Assembly (NCBI RefSeq): GCF_002441715.1 | Contig: NZ_JXJX01000004.1 | Span: forward strand, 1 to 64,000 | Length of the DNA: 64,000 nucleotides | Source of the DNA: Pseudolactococcus plantarum | GTDB taxonomy: Bacteria; Bacillota; Bacilli; Lactobacillales; Streptococcaceae | Direction of reading: 5' to 3' | Shown: piece after piece, positions 9,644-18,076 of the stretch | Numbering within the stretch: position 1 is the stretch's first letter | Layout of the letters: the number at the start of each line of letters is the position of its first letter | Made by a program: the position numbers and the translations under genes | The notes under the pieces: generated by a model | What the model saw: the letters and a program-made list of their open reading frames with translations, nothing else | Databases searched by the model: none | What the model was told of the DNA's origin: nothing

Positions 9644-10525
9644 TTATTCTTTTACTGAGCCTACTACCATCCCTGTCACAAAATATTTTTGTAACAATGG
9701 ATAAATCATCAATAGTGGGATAATCGCTACCATAATTTTTGCTGCGTTCAGATTTTTATCTGAAAGTTGAGCTAGATTGGCGATCTGTTCTGCTGACGCA
9801 TTATTTTTAATAGCATCTGCGATATTAACATTTAAAGCTTGGATATATGTCATGAGTGGGTAATCTTTTGCTTTTGTAATATAGATCAAGCCTCCCATAA
9901 AATCATTCCATGTCCCTACGATTGAAAACAGAGATACTGTGGCAAGAGAGGGTAATGAAATCGGGATAAATACTTGAAATAAAACTTGTAAGGGTGTTGC
10001 CCCATCGATAATCGCCGCTTCTTCTAAGGCTTTTGGAATACCTCTGAAGAAATTCATCACTAAGATGACAGAGAAGATTGGCACAGCACCGGGTAAGATT
10101 AATGCCCATATGGTATTAAGTAAGCCTAATTGTTTAACAACCAAGTAAGTTGGGATCATTCCACCATTAAATAACATGGCAAAGATCATCAAATTCATAT
10201 AAAGGGTACGGCCTCTAAAGACACGTTTACTTTTTGCTAAAGGATACGCCATTAGCACAATCAAGACTAAGTTTAAGGCCAGTGTCAACACTACCCGTAA
10301 AACTGAAATCCCAAATGATCTCCAAAATTGGCTATCTCCCATAATTTTTTCATATGCACCAAAAGTTAAATCTACAGGCAGTAAACCAACTTTATTTCCC
10401 GCTACTGCAGCCGAGCCAGATAGTGAAATCGCAACAATATTCCATAGTGGTAAGAGACATACCAAGCCAAGCGCAATTACGATAAGATAGATGATGACGA
10501 TTCGCGCATTTAATTTTTCTTTCAT
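9644..10525 (-). CDS. Carbohydrate ABC transporter permease, LplC/YtcP type
   Basis: This 293-residue permease has six membrane segments and the binding-protein-dependent transport motif EEAAIIDGATPLQVLFQVFIPISLP near residues 167-191 that docks the ATPase. It belongs to the MalG-like branch used by LplC and YtcP, importers of complex oligosaccharides. It follows the partner permease gene by 14 bp and precedes the DUF624 gene. No ATPase gene lies in the operon, so a shared ATPase of the MsmK type encoded elsewhere is expected. The substrate is inferred from dexB to be an alpha-glucan oligosaccharide. Confidence 0.88.
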   Translation of the reverse strand: MKEKLNARIVIIYLIVIALGLVCLLPLWNIVAISLSGSAAVAGNKVGLLPVDLTFGAYEKIMGDSQFWRSFGISVLRVVLTLALNLVLIVLMAYPLAKSKRVFRGRTLYMNLMIFAMLFNGGMIPTYLVVKQLGLLNTIWALILPGAVPIFSVILVMNFFRGIPKALEEAAIIDGATPLQVLFQVFIPISLPSLATVSLFSIVGTWNDFMGGLIYITKAKDYPLMTYIQALNVNIADAIKNNASAEQIANLAQLSDKNLNAAKIMVAIIPLLMIYPLLQKYFVTGMVVGSVKE

Positions 10526-10539
10526 GTTCTCCTCCTACT

Positions 10540-11493
10540 CTAAAACATTTTGCGGTCTGTAAAACGGCCCGCAATTTCATTAGCACCAATCATCAAGACT
10601 GCACCGATAAGTGCTTTAAATAGACCGACAGCTGTACCAAATGAATATTGACGTCCGATCAAGCCGACACGATATACATAGGTATCTAAGATATCACCAG
10701 ACTCATAAACCATAGGTGAATAAAGATTGTAGACTTGATCAAACCCAGCATTTAAGATGTTAGGTAAATTCATGATGGCAAGTAACAAAATGATTGTCAT
10801 CATGCCAGGTAGTGTGACATGCCAGACTTTTTTAAACCAAGTCGCACCATCTATAGAAGCGGCTTCATACAAACCAGGATCTATTGAGGTAATCGCTGCT
10901 AAATAGACAACTGAACTATACCCAAATTCTTTCCATACATCCGTTCCGATTAGTAAAGGTTGGAACAGTTTATTTGATCCTAGAAAATTCAAATTTTTAA
11001 GCCCGATAGCATTTAAAATTTGTGTAATAGAGCCATCTAGATTAAACATATTCAACACAACTGCAGATAATACAACCCATGACAGAAAATGGGGAAGATA
11101 TACAATTGTCTGCACTGATTTTTTGAGGAACATGACTCTAATCTCATTAAGCAAGATGGCAAATACTATAGAGAGAAATGTTCCAATAATAATTTTACCA
11201 AGCGCTATAACGATTGTATTCCTAAACAATAGGCCAATATCTGGGAGTGAAAATAACCGTTGAAAATGCGTAAACCCAACCCATGCAGAGCCCATTAACC
11301 CTTTTGCAGGAATATAATTTTGAAACGCCATGATGATCCCAACCATAGGGACATAGGTAAAGATAATTAGAAATAAGATCCCAGGTATCATCATCAAATG
11401 AAATATCAACTGATTTTTGCGTTCTCGCGTAGATTTATCTCTTTTTTTTGGTGCTTGGCTAGTATTTATCTGCATATTCTTTTGTGTAGCCAT
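10540..11493 (-). CDS. Carbohydrate ABC transporter permease, LplB/YteP type
   Basis: This 317-residue permease is the MalF-like partner of the adjacent LplC-type protein. After a polar N-terminus it has six membrane segments, and the docking loop YEAASIDGATWFKKVWHVTLPGM lies near residues 207-229. The LplB/YteP class shows the FHLMMIPGILFLIIFTYVPM first helix and the late VYRVGLIGRQYSFGTAVGLF segment. It lies 28 bp downstream of the binding-protein gene and is certainly cotranscribed with it. The two permeases are expected to form the membrane channel of one importer. Confidence 0.88.
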   Translation of the reverse strand: MATQKNMQINTSQAPKKRDKSTRERKNQLIFHLMMIPGILFLIIFTYVPMVGIIMAFQNYIPAKGLMGSAWVGFTHFQRLFSLPDIGLLFRNTIVIALGKIIIGTFLSIVFAILLNEIRVMFLKKSVQTIVYLPHFLSWVVLSAVVLNMFNLDGSITQILNAIGLKNLNFLGSNKLFQPLLIGTDVWKEFGYSSVVYLAAITSIDPGLYEAASIDGATWFKKVWHVTLPGMMTIILLLAIMNLPNILNAGFDQVYNLYSPMVYESGDILDTYVYRVGLIGRQYSFGTAVGLFKALIGAVLMIGANEIAGRFTDRKMF

Positions 11494-11521
11494 TTTTCCT
11501 CCAATCTAATAATCAGACTAA

Positions 11522-13189
11522 TTATTTCTTATCCACTTCTTTTTGCACTTCTTGTGTTACTGCAGTACCTCCTTGTTTATTCCATTGCGTCACAAATTTG
11601 TCAAAATCAGAAAGTGGTTTAGCACCTGTCACCATCTTCATGAATGTTTCTTCACGAAGTTTATCCATATCAGCACCTTTTTCTTCAAGTGTTTTTGTTG
11701 TACCAAAGTAAGGTGATTCGATTTCTGTAAGTAGACCCTCATTACGTACTTTAACTAATACGTCATTGACACCATAAATCCGTGATGTGTAAGTTGCCCA
11801 ATCTGGTGCTTTAGCTGCTGCTGGATTTGCAAGATACCCTCTAAGTGTTTTGATGAGAATACGTGTATCTGGATATTTCACATCATTTTCAGATTTTTGA
11901 CCATCAAGTACTGCTTTGGCATCTGATACAGTGTCTAAAAGTTCAGTTGATGGATTAATTTCAATATTGAATGGACGGGTTGACCCATCAACAGCTGTTT
12001 CACGATATTTTGCAATTTCAGGATAATCTTTTATCGTTTGCGCATCGTTACGTGTTTCATCATAAAGGAAGTTGATGATTTTCATAGCTAGTTCTGGTTT
12101 TTTGAATCCTTTACGCACAACAACAAAATTACCAGTAGGATTATTTTGAACGGTTTCGACCTTACCTTGTGCATTTTCTAATGCGTAGCCTTTAAAGCTA
12201 ACCTCTTTATTTTTTTCTTTAGCTTGGAATAATTGCCAATCTGGAATATGCCATGGGCCAGAGACAATACCAGTTTCACCGTTAACCATCATTGCAGAGA
12301 TATCATCCCATGTTCTTGTACCGAACTGTTTATCTAAGATTCCTTCTTTATACCAACTATTTAGTAATGATAATGTATCCTTAGTTTCTTTTGTCACCGT
12401 CCCATTCACAATTTTGCCATCAGATCCTTTAATCCAGAAACCTGGATGAGAGCCTAATGCATCTCCAATACCCATTGCTGAGTAGCCTGAGCTACCATAA
12501 CTACCTGAAATGATAGATGGTGCAATCGCAAGCGCTGTATTTTTAGCTGTTCCACCAGGATTTTTGTCAGCAAATGCTTTAGCTAAATCATGTAATTCAT
12601 TGATCGTAATGGCACCATTGCCATCCTGGTCAAGTTTAATGCCAAGTTTTTGTGCCCAATCATCACGAACCCAGAATAGTGATGGTCCTAAATCTCCCGC
12701 AGTGGCCGGCAGACCCATGATTTTTTTATCAAATGTGCCATCTTGAATTGGTCGATTTTTATAAGATTCATAAGCAGATTTGATATGACTACTTGCATCT
12801 TTATTATAGACAGATGTTAAATCTTCAATTAGGTCATTTTCGTACAATTCTTTCATCTCATCCCGAGAGACAACCATCATATCTGGCATATCACCTGATG
12901 CGATAGCAAGTGAAACTTGACGACTATATCCGGCCCCGTCAGCTGCTTGAAATTTATCTTTTAATTTGACATGGAACTTTTTATCAACAGCACGTGTGTA
13001 CGCATTATTTTCATAGGTATCGCCTTTAGGTAACTTTGGATCAGCGGCTGTCTGACGACCTAATGTGATAATTGTTCGGCCATCTTTAGTTGTTGTAGCC
13101 TTCTCATCACTTTTACCACAAGCAGCGAGAGCGAGAACTGCAGCTCCCAACATCATGCCTGAAATCATTTTTGTCTTAAAATTTGCCAT
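11522..13189 (-). CDS. Extracellular solute-binding lipoprotein, LplA/YtcQ type
   Basis: This 555-residue lipoprotein captures the sugar for the adjacent permeases. The signal peptide (residues 1-23) ends in the lipobox LAAC with lipidated Cys24. The size is typical of the large LplA/YtcQ binding proteins. A calcium-binding DQDGNGAITINELHD stretch near residue 200 resembles an EF-hand. The start was set at ATG 13189, with AAAGGAG about 9 nt upstream, rather than a longer frame starting at a TTG. It is the first gene after a regulatory region with two palindromes and a cre site, so it is probably repressed by the LacI protein and CcpA. Confidence 0.9.
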   Translation of the reverse strand: MANFKTKMISGMMLGAAVLALAACGKSDEKATTTKDGRTIITLGRQTAADPKLPKGDTYENNAYTRAVDKKFHVKLKDKFQAADGAGYSRQVSLAIASGDMPDMMVVSRDEMKELYENDLIEDLTSVYNKDASSHIKSAYESYKNRPIQDGTFDKKIMGLPATAGDLGPSLFWVRDDWAQKLGIKLDQDGNGAITINELHDLAKAFADKNPGGTAKNTALAIAPSIISGSYGSSGYSAMGIGDALGSHPGFWIKGSDGKIVNGTVTKETKDTLSLLNSWYKEGILDKQFGTRTWDDISAMMVNGETGIVSGPWHIPDWQLFQAKEKNKEVSFKGYALENAQGKVETVQNNPTGNFVVVRKGFKKPELAMKIINFLYDETRNDAQTIKDYPEIAKYRETAVDGSTRPFNIEINPSTELLDTVSDAKAVLDGQKSENDVKYPDTRILIKTLRGYLANPAAAKAPDWATYTSRIYGVNDVLVKVRNEGLLTEIESPYFGTTKTLEEKGADMDKLREETFMKMVTGAKPLSDFDKFVTQWNKQGGTAVTQEVQKEVDKK

Positions 13190-13243
13190 CTTGAATTTCT
13201 CCTTTTTCAAGTAAAATTTTAGTAATCATCAATAAACAATAGC

Positions 13244-13263
13244 TAGGTGTTTCGTAACACTAA
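13244..13263. promoter_or_regulatory. Candidate LacI-family operator, proximal copy
   Basis: The element TAGGTGTTTCGTAACACTAA contains arms GTGTT and AACAC around TCGT. A near-identical element lies 102 bp away, and the adjacent gene upstream encodes a LacI regulator. Confidence 0.6.
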
Positions 13264-13317
13264 TTATCAAAAAATAAAAGAGATTAACTTAAGTACGTTG
13301 CGTTAAATGGATCAGCC

Positions 13318-13332
13318 ATGTTAGGCTAACAT
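13318..13332. promoter_or_regulatory. Perfect 15-bp palindrome between the two operators
   Basis: ATGTTAGGCTAACAT is a perfect inverted repeat with one central base. It differs from the flanking operators and could bind a second regulator; there is no other evidence. Confidence 0.4.
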
Positions 13333-13345
13333 CGCTATACTCAAT

Positions 13346-13365
13346 TAGGTGTTCCGTAGCACTAA
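13346..13365. promoter_or_regulatory. Candidate LacI-family operator, distal copy
   Basis: TAGGTGTTCCGTAGCACTAA matches the proximal operator at 18 of 20 positions. The 102-bp offset is close to a whole number of helical turns, as expected for DNA looping by a tetrameric or dimeric repressor. Confidence 0.6.
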
Positions 13366-13393
13366 ACTAATATTAGCATATCTCTTTTGTTAT

Positions 13394-13407
13394 TGCAAGC
13401 GTTTTCA
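13394..13407. promoter_or_regulatory. Catabolite responsive element (cre) upstream of the sugar ABC operon
   Basis: On the minus strand TGAAAACGCTTGCA fits the CcpA consensus TGWAANCGNTNWCA with one mismatch. It lies between the LacI gene and the binding-protein gene, so glucose repression of the operon is likely. Confidence 0.7.
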
Positions 13408-13432
13408 TTAATTAATATATTAAATACCATTA

Positions 13433-14467
13433 CTAGTTGTATTTAACACTGTCTCTTTCCAACAATTTTCCTTCAATCAGTATGTTATTCTCAAGTATTT
13501 CTTCTTGATTAATTTGTTTAAATAACAAGTTAATCGCCTGATCAGCTTTTAGATTTAAATCTTGAAAAATAGTTGTCAATTTTGGAAAAGATACTTGACT
13601 CAGAATATTACCATCGAACCCAACGACAGAAATATCATCTGGAATCCGAACACCTGCACTTTGAATGCGAGATAAAGCGTAGGATGCTAGTAAATCTGAT
13701 GAAAAGAAAAGTGCAGATTTACCATTGAATTTTTGTTTGATAAACTGTACTAACCACTCATCAAACTCAGTCATAAAAACTGGTAAGCCGATGATAGCCG
13801 TCTCAATAGGTAAATGATGTTGTTTTAAGGCTGCTATTACACCGTCTCGCCTGATGGCATCTACACCTTGCCAACTGTTAACAGTCCCACGTGATAAAAA
13901 TGCGATGTCGCTATGTCCAGCATCAATCAAAAATTCCGTCATTTTTTTTGCTTCAGCACGATCATCTAACCCTACATTTTTTATTTTACCTCTCATATCT
14001 GATGCTTGATCTTCAAATGCATCTAAAAATACAGCAGGCGTATTCAGATATTGATGCCAAGCAACCAATTCATTAGGTTGCACACCAGATAAAACAACAC
14101 CTTCCATCTGCCATGATTGCATCACTCTTAAGCTCTCATCAAAAGATTTAGAACGGTGATAAATCAGATAATAGCCTCGTTGACGCACATAATATTCAAT
14201 CGCCTGTGTTAATTCACCAATATAAGGATTAGAAAATTCTCTACTTTCTAAGCCAACATTATCTTGTATAATAAAACCAATAATACGTGAGCCATTATTA
14301 GCAAGGATACGACCTGCCATTTGTTCACTATAATTGAACTTTTCTAGTGCTGCTTGAATTTGTTTAAATTTTTCTTTTGAGACTTTATTAGTTCTACCAT
14401 GGATGACATTAGATACTGTCGTTGGACTAGCACCAGTATATTTTGCGATTTCTTTTATGGATACCAT
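13433..14467 (-). CDS. LacI family transcriptional regulator of the dexB locus
   Basis: This 344-residue regulator has an N-terminal LacI helix-turn-helix (VSIKEIAKYTGASPTTVSNVIHG, residues 2-24) and a periplasmic-binding-protein-like effector domain to the C-terminus. The start was set at ATG 14467, with AGGTGA 7 nt upstream, instead of a GTG three codons earlier. It lies just upstream of, and in the same direction as, the sugar importer operon. Two similar palindromes and a cre site lie in the intergenic region. It most likely represses the importer and dexB until an oligosaccharide binds. A TAGTGCTA half-site also lies near its own start, consistent with autoregulation. Confidence 0.88.
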   Translation of the reverse strand: MVSIKEIAKYTGASPTTVSNVIHGRTNKVSKEKFKQIQAALEKFNYSEQMAGRILANNGSRIIGFIIQDNVGLESREFSNPYIGELTQAIEYYVRQRGYYLIYHRSKSFDESLRVMQSWQMEGVVLSGVQPNELVAWHQYLNTPAVFLDAFEDQASDMRGKIKNVGLDDRAEAKKMTEFLIDAGHSDIAFLSRGTVNSWQGVDAIRRDGVIAALKQHHLPIETAIIGLPVFMTEFDEWLVQFIKQKFNGKSALFFSSDLLASYALSRIQSAGVRIPDDISVVGFDGNILSQVSFPKLTTIFQDLNLKADQAINLLFKQINQEEILENNILIEGKLLERDSVKYN

Positions 14468-14605
14468 ATGCTTCACCTATCTAGTGCTAATAACAAACAC
14501 TGTATTTTGTTTGACTCGTTTTCTAATATACGCTCTTTTTAACATTAATGCTAATTTTACCATTTTTTTATATTTCTTATCAAGGTTATTTGAGAAATTT
14601 TCAAG

Positions 14606-14640
14606 AAAAAAAAACTGATTTGAATATCAAATCAGTTTTT
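14606..14640. terminator. Bidirectional terminator after the LCP gene
   Basis: AAAACTGATTTG pairs perfectly with CAAATCAGTTTT around loop AATAT, with A and T tracts outside. It ends the minus-strand LCP gene. Confidence 0.85.
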
Positions 14641-14650
14641 ACATCTAGCT

Positions 14651-15934
14651 TTAACCCAATAAATCTTTTAATTTAGCATTATATTTATCAAAATCTATTA
14701 GTAAACCAGCACCGCCATATTGGTCCATTTGATCAGTCCAATCACCATTTTCAGGTACTGTATAACTTTCAATTCCCTTACTAGCATCAAAGAGAATCCT
14801 AGGTGCATGGGTCAGCATGAATAGATTGCTGACATCTGTAGAGGTTACACCTCTTATCGTGCCTAAGGCTGAGCTGCCTGTAAACAATGTTAACGGATTT
14901 TTAACACCAGACATAATTGCTTTCATGACTTGCTGTTGGCGCTTAGTTCGCCCGAAATCACCTTCATCATCTTTTCTGAACCGTGCATAATTCAGTAAGG
15001 TTCTACCATCCATTTTTTGAACACCAGTTTTAATCACTTGGACAGGGTCTTGCTTTTGGGGTGTCCAATTTAAATCGTCAGGTACTTTGACTGAATCAAC
15101 TTTTTGCTGATCTATCGTTGAAAACTGAGCATCAATTTTCACACCAAATGGATATAGGGAGTCTATAACCGTCGCAAAACTATTAAAGTTGACTAAGGCA
15201 TAATACTGAATATCAATATTAAAATTCTTTTTCAATACTTCTCGCATATATTCAGCACCTTGATTATGATCTTGCTCACCAATGTTATACGCAACGTTTA
15301 TTTTAGTATCTGCACCATACTGACTAACACCTGGTTGGTATACCAAGGTATCACGCATAAAGCTGACCAATTTTATCTTATGGTCCTTACTGTTGATTTG
15401 CATGACCATGATCGAGTCACTTCGTGCATCACCAGTATTTTGAAAATCACGTTGGTCTGTCCCTAATATGAGAATGTTAGTTGCACCAGATGCAGCCTTT
15501 TGACCAGAAAATTTCTCAGTCTTCAAGCCCTCAGGCTTTTTACTCTTACCATGATGATAGCCATAGATGAAAAAGCCAATCATTAGAATAATCAACAACA
15601 ATAAAAGACGTCGTATTTTTTTGAACAAACTTACTTTTTTGCGTTTCTTTTTTGTCTTAGGTTTCTTAGGTTGTTTAAAAGATTGTTGACTATTTAGTCC
15701 ATCAGTCGCTTGATTATTATACTGATCGTAACTTTGGCCATCATGTCTTTGTGACTGAGCATAATAGTTATCTCGAGTTGTGTTTTGATAAGGCGTATGA
15801 TTTTGCTGACTATTACGATCTTGTCGAACTAATCGCTGTCCTGTCAACCGGTTATACTCTTCTAATTCTGCATCATTTAAATATTTAAGATTTGCACGTA
15901 GATATTCTATTCTTAATTTTATTCGTGGGTCCAT
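14651..15934 (-). CDS. LytR-CpsA-Psr (LCP) family cell-wall protein
   Basis: LCP proteins transfer undecaprenyl-linked anionic polymers onto peptidoglycan at the outer face of the membrane. This 427-residue protein has a long cytoplasmic N-terminus rich in Asn and Gln (residues 35-90), a Lys-rich patch, one membrane segment near 107-126, and an extracellular LCP domain with ILGTDQRD, SDSIMVMQIN, SFMRDTLV and a late RFRKDDEGDFGRTKRQQQVM. It is close to BrpA-type proteins. No ribosome-binding site precedes the ATG; instead an extended -10 box ends 6 nt upstream, so the mRNA is probably leaderless. A terminator lies between it and cmk, so it has its own promoter. Confidence 0.9.
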   Translation of the reverse strand: MDPRIKLRIEYLRANLKYLNDAELEEYNRLTGQRLVRQDRNSQQNHTPYQNTTRDNYYAQSQRHDGQSYDQYNNQATDGLNSQQSFKQPKKPKTKKKRKKVSLFKKIRRLLLLLIILMIGFFIYGYHHGKSKKPEGLKTEKFSGQKAASGATNILILGTDQRDFQNTGDARSDSIMVMQINSKDHKIKLVSFMRDTLVYQPGVSQYGADTKINVAYNIGEQDHNQGAEYMREVLKKNFNIDIQYYALVNFNSFATVIDSLYPFGVKIDAQFSTIDQQKVDSVKVPDDLNWTPQKQDPVQVIKTGVQKMDGRTLLNYARFRKDDEGDFGRTKRQQQVMKAIMSGVKNPLTLFTGSSALGTIRGVTSTDVSNLFMLTHAPRILFDASKGIESYTVPENGDWTDQMDQYGGAGLLIDFDKYNAKLKDLLG

Positions 15935-15949
15935 TTCTACATTTTAACA
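15935..15949 (-). promoter_or_regulatory. Extended -10 promoter giving a leaderless LCP mRNA
   Basis: On the minus strand TGT-TAAAAT is followed by GTAGAA and then the ATG at 15934. Transcription starting about 7 nt after the -10 would begin at the start codon. Confidence 0.65.
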
Positions 15950-15962
15950 GAATTATTACAAA

Positions 15963-15995
15963 AAGTAAAAAAAAACTGGACAAAATCACAGTTCT
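15963..15995 (-). terminator. Terminator overlapping the end of cmk
   Basis: On the minus strand AACTG pairs with CAGTT, followed by about ten T residues. The stem starts at the cmk stop codon. Confidence 0.65.
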
Positions 15996-16654
15996 TTAGC
16001 ATAATTTTCAATTATTTCGACAACTTCTGAAATTCCTATGCCAGTAGTATCCAAAAGAATCGCATCATCTGCTTGTTTTAGTGGACTAACTTCGCGAGTT
16101 GAATCTTTACGATCTCTCTCAGAAATTTCAAATTTCAATAGGTCAAGGTCTGTTGTTATACCGCGTGATAAGTTCTCTTTGTATCGTCTATCTGCACGCT
16201 CATCAACTGATGCGACAAGAAAAATCTTTAGTTCTGCATCAGGTAACACAACAGTCCCAATATCTCGACCATCCATCACGATACCACCATGACTGGCAAT
16301 ATCACGTTGTACATCCACTAAGTAGGAACGGATTTCAGGAATAGCTGAAATCTTAGAGACTGCATTTGTTACATCATTTTGTCGAATGGCATGTGTTACA
16401 TCTACTTCACCACAATATACCAATTGACCTTCTTTGGAACTGCCAAATGAGATCGGATTCTCTTTTAGCAAGTTAATAATTTTCGTACTATCTGTTCCTA
16501 AATTATTACATAGTGAAACATAAGTAGCCACACGATACATTGCACCAGTATCAAGATAGATGATACCAAAATCTTTAGCAATAATTTTAGCGACTGTTGA
16601 TTTACCACTAGAGGCTGGTCCATCGATCGCAATTCTAATCTCTTTTAAATTCAT
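15986..16654 (-). CDS. cmk: Cytidylate kinase
   Basis: Cmk phosphorylates CMP and dCMP using ATP, in pyrimidine nucleotide synthesis. The P-loop GPASSGKST lies at residues 12-20, the CMP-binding region includes YLDTGAMYR near 36-44, and [21 protein letters not shown] near 145-165 is diagnostic. The start was placed at ATG 16654, giving 222 residues, the normal length; GGGAG lies upstream within the end of the LysM gene. The gene overlaps the LysM protein gene by 4 bp, so the two are translationally coupled. The LysM-cmk-ferredoxin neighbourhood recurs in streptococci. Confidence 0.92.
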   Translation of the reverse strand: MNLKEIRIAIDGPASSGKSTVAKIIAKDFGIIYLDTGAMYRVATYVSLCNNLGTDSTKIINLLKENPISFGSSKEGQLVYCGEVDVTHAIRQNDVTNAVSKISAIPEIRSYLVDVQRDIASHGGIVMDGRDIGTVVLPDAELKIFLVASVDERADRRYKENLSRGITTDLDLLKFEISERDRKDSTREVSPLKQADDAILLDTTGIGISEVVEIIENYAKEL

Positions 16655-17136
16655 TTTAATTTTATGACATCTCCCGGATTTGCATACCAACTTGATACAG
16701 TTTTACCGTTGGCTGCCGCAATGGTTTCTGCTGGAACACCAGTTCTCGCTGCTATAGAATAAATCCCTTCACCAGCTAAAACTGTCGTCGTATCTCCTTG
16801 GGCAGCAGAACTAGACGGTTGCGTTTCAGATGAAGATGAAGATGACGGTGGTGTACTAGATGAGCTAGCTACACTACTTGATGCTTGTGAGTCAGAAGCA
16901 GACGATTTACTGGTATAAAAGCTAGATGATATCTTTGTATTATCAACCAAGCGATTGTTCCAAATGATGATCGTCACAATACCGCCAATAATCACAACTA
17001 ATAAAATCACTAAAAATGTCAAAAAGCTGGTTGATGCTTCATTTTTTTTATCTTTACGTTTTTTTGGTAGCTCTTCTCTTGATTCTTGCATGGCCCCATA
17101 TATTTCGTTATTCCAGGGTTCGTTTTTTTTAGCCAT
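16651..17136 (-). CDS. LysM domain membrane protein
   Basis: This 161-residue protein has a charged cytoplasmic N-terminus, one membrane helix near residues 38-58, a Ser-rich linker (about 74-113) and a C-terminal LysM module (about 116-161) ending in [12 protein letters not shown]. LysM binds N-acetylglucosamine in peptidoglycan, so the protein should link the membrane to the wall. It lacks any catalytic domain. AGAAAGGA precedes the ATG. It is divergently arranged with the ferredoxin gene and shares a short intergenic region with it. Confidence 0.85.
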   Translation of the reverse strand: MAKKNEPWNNEIYGAMQESREELPKKRKDKKNEASTSFLTFLVILLVVIIGGIVTIIIWNNRLVDNTKISSSFYTSKSSASDSQASSSVASSSSTPPSSSSSSETQPSSSAAQGDTTTVLAGEGIYSIAARTGVPAETIAAANGKTVSSWYANPGDVIKLK

Positions 17137-17149
17137 GATGTCCTTTCTC

Positions 17150-17164
17150 TGTTATACTAATAGT
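17150..17164 (+). promoter_or_regulatory. Extended -10 promoter giving a leaderless ferredoxin mRNA
   Basis: TGT-TATACT is followed by AATAGT and then ATG at 17165. No ribosome-binding site is present in the 6-nt gap. Confidence 0.7.
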
Positions 17165-17359
17165 ATGATAATTGAAATTTTTCCCGAACGTTGTATCGCA
17201 TGTGGTCTTTGTCGCACCTATAACGAAGCTTTCGACTATGATATAGATGGTTTAGTTTGCTTTAATAATGATGAGACACGCTTAACTATACCAGCAGATT
17301 CTAGCTTTATGCAAGCTGAGAAAGAATGCCCAACACATGCAATCAAAATTAGCACTTAA
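17165..17359 (+). CDS. fer: Small ferredoxin, [4Fe-4S] type
   Basis: This 64-residue electron carrier has the cluster ligands Cys10, Cys13 and Cys16 (CIACGLC) and a distal Cys55 followed by Pro, the pattern of monocluster ferredoxins. A further Cys at 32 is not a usual ligand. The start is taken at ATG 17165 because the longer frame would run back through the LysM gene's opposite strand, and because an extended -10 lies exactly 6 nt before this ATG. Leaderless translation is therefore predicted. A short hairpin of repeated GCCTGC/GCAGGC with T-rich flank follows the stop near 17360-17384. Confidence 0.9.
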   Translation: MIIEIFPERCIACGLCRTYNEAFDYDIDGLVCFNNDETRLTIPADSSFMQAEKECPTHAIKIST

Positions 17360-17385
17360 TGCCTGCCTTCAAAGCAGGCATTTTT
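17360..17385 (+). terminator. Terminator of the ferredoxin gene
   Basis: TGCCTGC and GCAGGCA form a 7-bp stem around a short TTCAAA-containing loop, followed by TTTTTGA immediately after the stop codon. Confidence 0.7.
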
Positions 17386-17437
17386 GACTTTAGTGCATTT
17401 CGTACAGGGAGCTTACAATACTTAAAACATGTTAAGC

Positions 17438-17917
17438 TTATTTTTTTTTGTCATCTTGGTAAGTATTAAAGTAATGATCCGTCTTACCAATCAGCTCTAG
17501 TTCCCCTTTGAAATAATCATTTTTAACTAGACTATCCACAAAATATTTTTTGGGCCATTTTCTCATATAAAAGATTTTTCCTTTAGGCGATTTGTCACTA
17601 AAAATAATAATAGCACGCTTACTGACTTGAATTTTTGAAATAGTAGAAATGACTGTTTTACCCGCATAACCAGGTACAAGACCTCTTGAAAAGAGCATGT
17701 CTTCATCTTCAGAAATTTCAAAATAACGTTGAAATCCTATCCATACTAATAAGACAAAAATAATAAATAGTACAAAAGATGAGGTTGAAATACTAGTATT
17801 TTCATATAAAAGTGCTAGACTGATGAAAATTGGGGTAACCGAAAGGCACCAGTAGATCATTGTAAAAGATAACTCGGGCTGCCAATGATATCTCAACTTT
17901 CCAAATACTTTAATCAC
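17438..17917 (-). CDS. EbsA-like membrane protein
   Basis: This 159-residue protein has two adjacent membrane segments (about residues 19-38 and 45-63) and then a cytoplasmic domain with the FEISEDEDMLFSRGLVPGYAGKTVISTISKIQVSKRAIIIFS strand-rich region. The pattern resembles EbsA-family proteins of enterococci and streptococci, named from a locus affecting surface aggregation receptor display; the biochemical role is not known. The start is GTG with AGAGGTAA about 8 nt upstream. It stands near the ferredoxin gene, as EbsA-like genes often do in the family. The assignment is moderately sure. Confidence 0.6.
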   Translation of the reverse strand: MIKVFGKLRYHWQPELSFTMIYWCLSVTPIFISLALLYENTSISTSSFVLFIIFVLLVWIGFQRYFEISEDEDMLFSRGLVPGYAGKTVISTISKIQVSKRAIIIFSDKSPKGKIFYMRKWPKKYFVDSLVKNDYFKGELELIGKTDHYFNTYQDDKKK

Positions 17918-18076
17918 AGCTAAATTACCTCTATTCTTCTAATGTATTATATCTTAATTTTATCATATTTTCTAAAATAAACCATAATAATATAGTTTTC
18001 CTTGTTTTAACATCATTAATCTCGTTATTTTAACATTTAAATAACGTTTTAATTTCATAATTAATGAATATTGACC

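Noticed and set aside
13891-14076. Plus-strand frame inside the LacI gene
   Set aside because: It is a shadow of the minus-strand regulator with no start signals.
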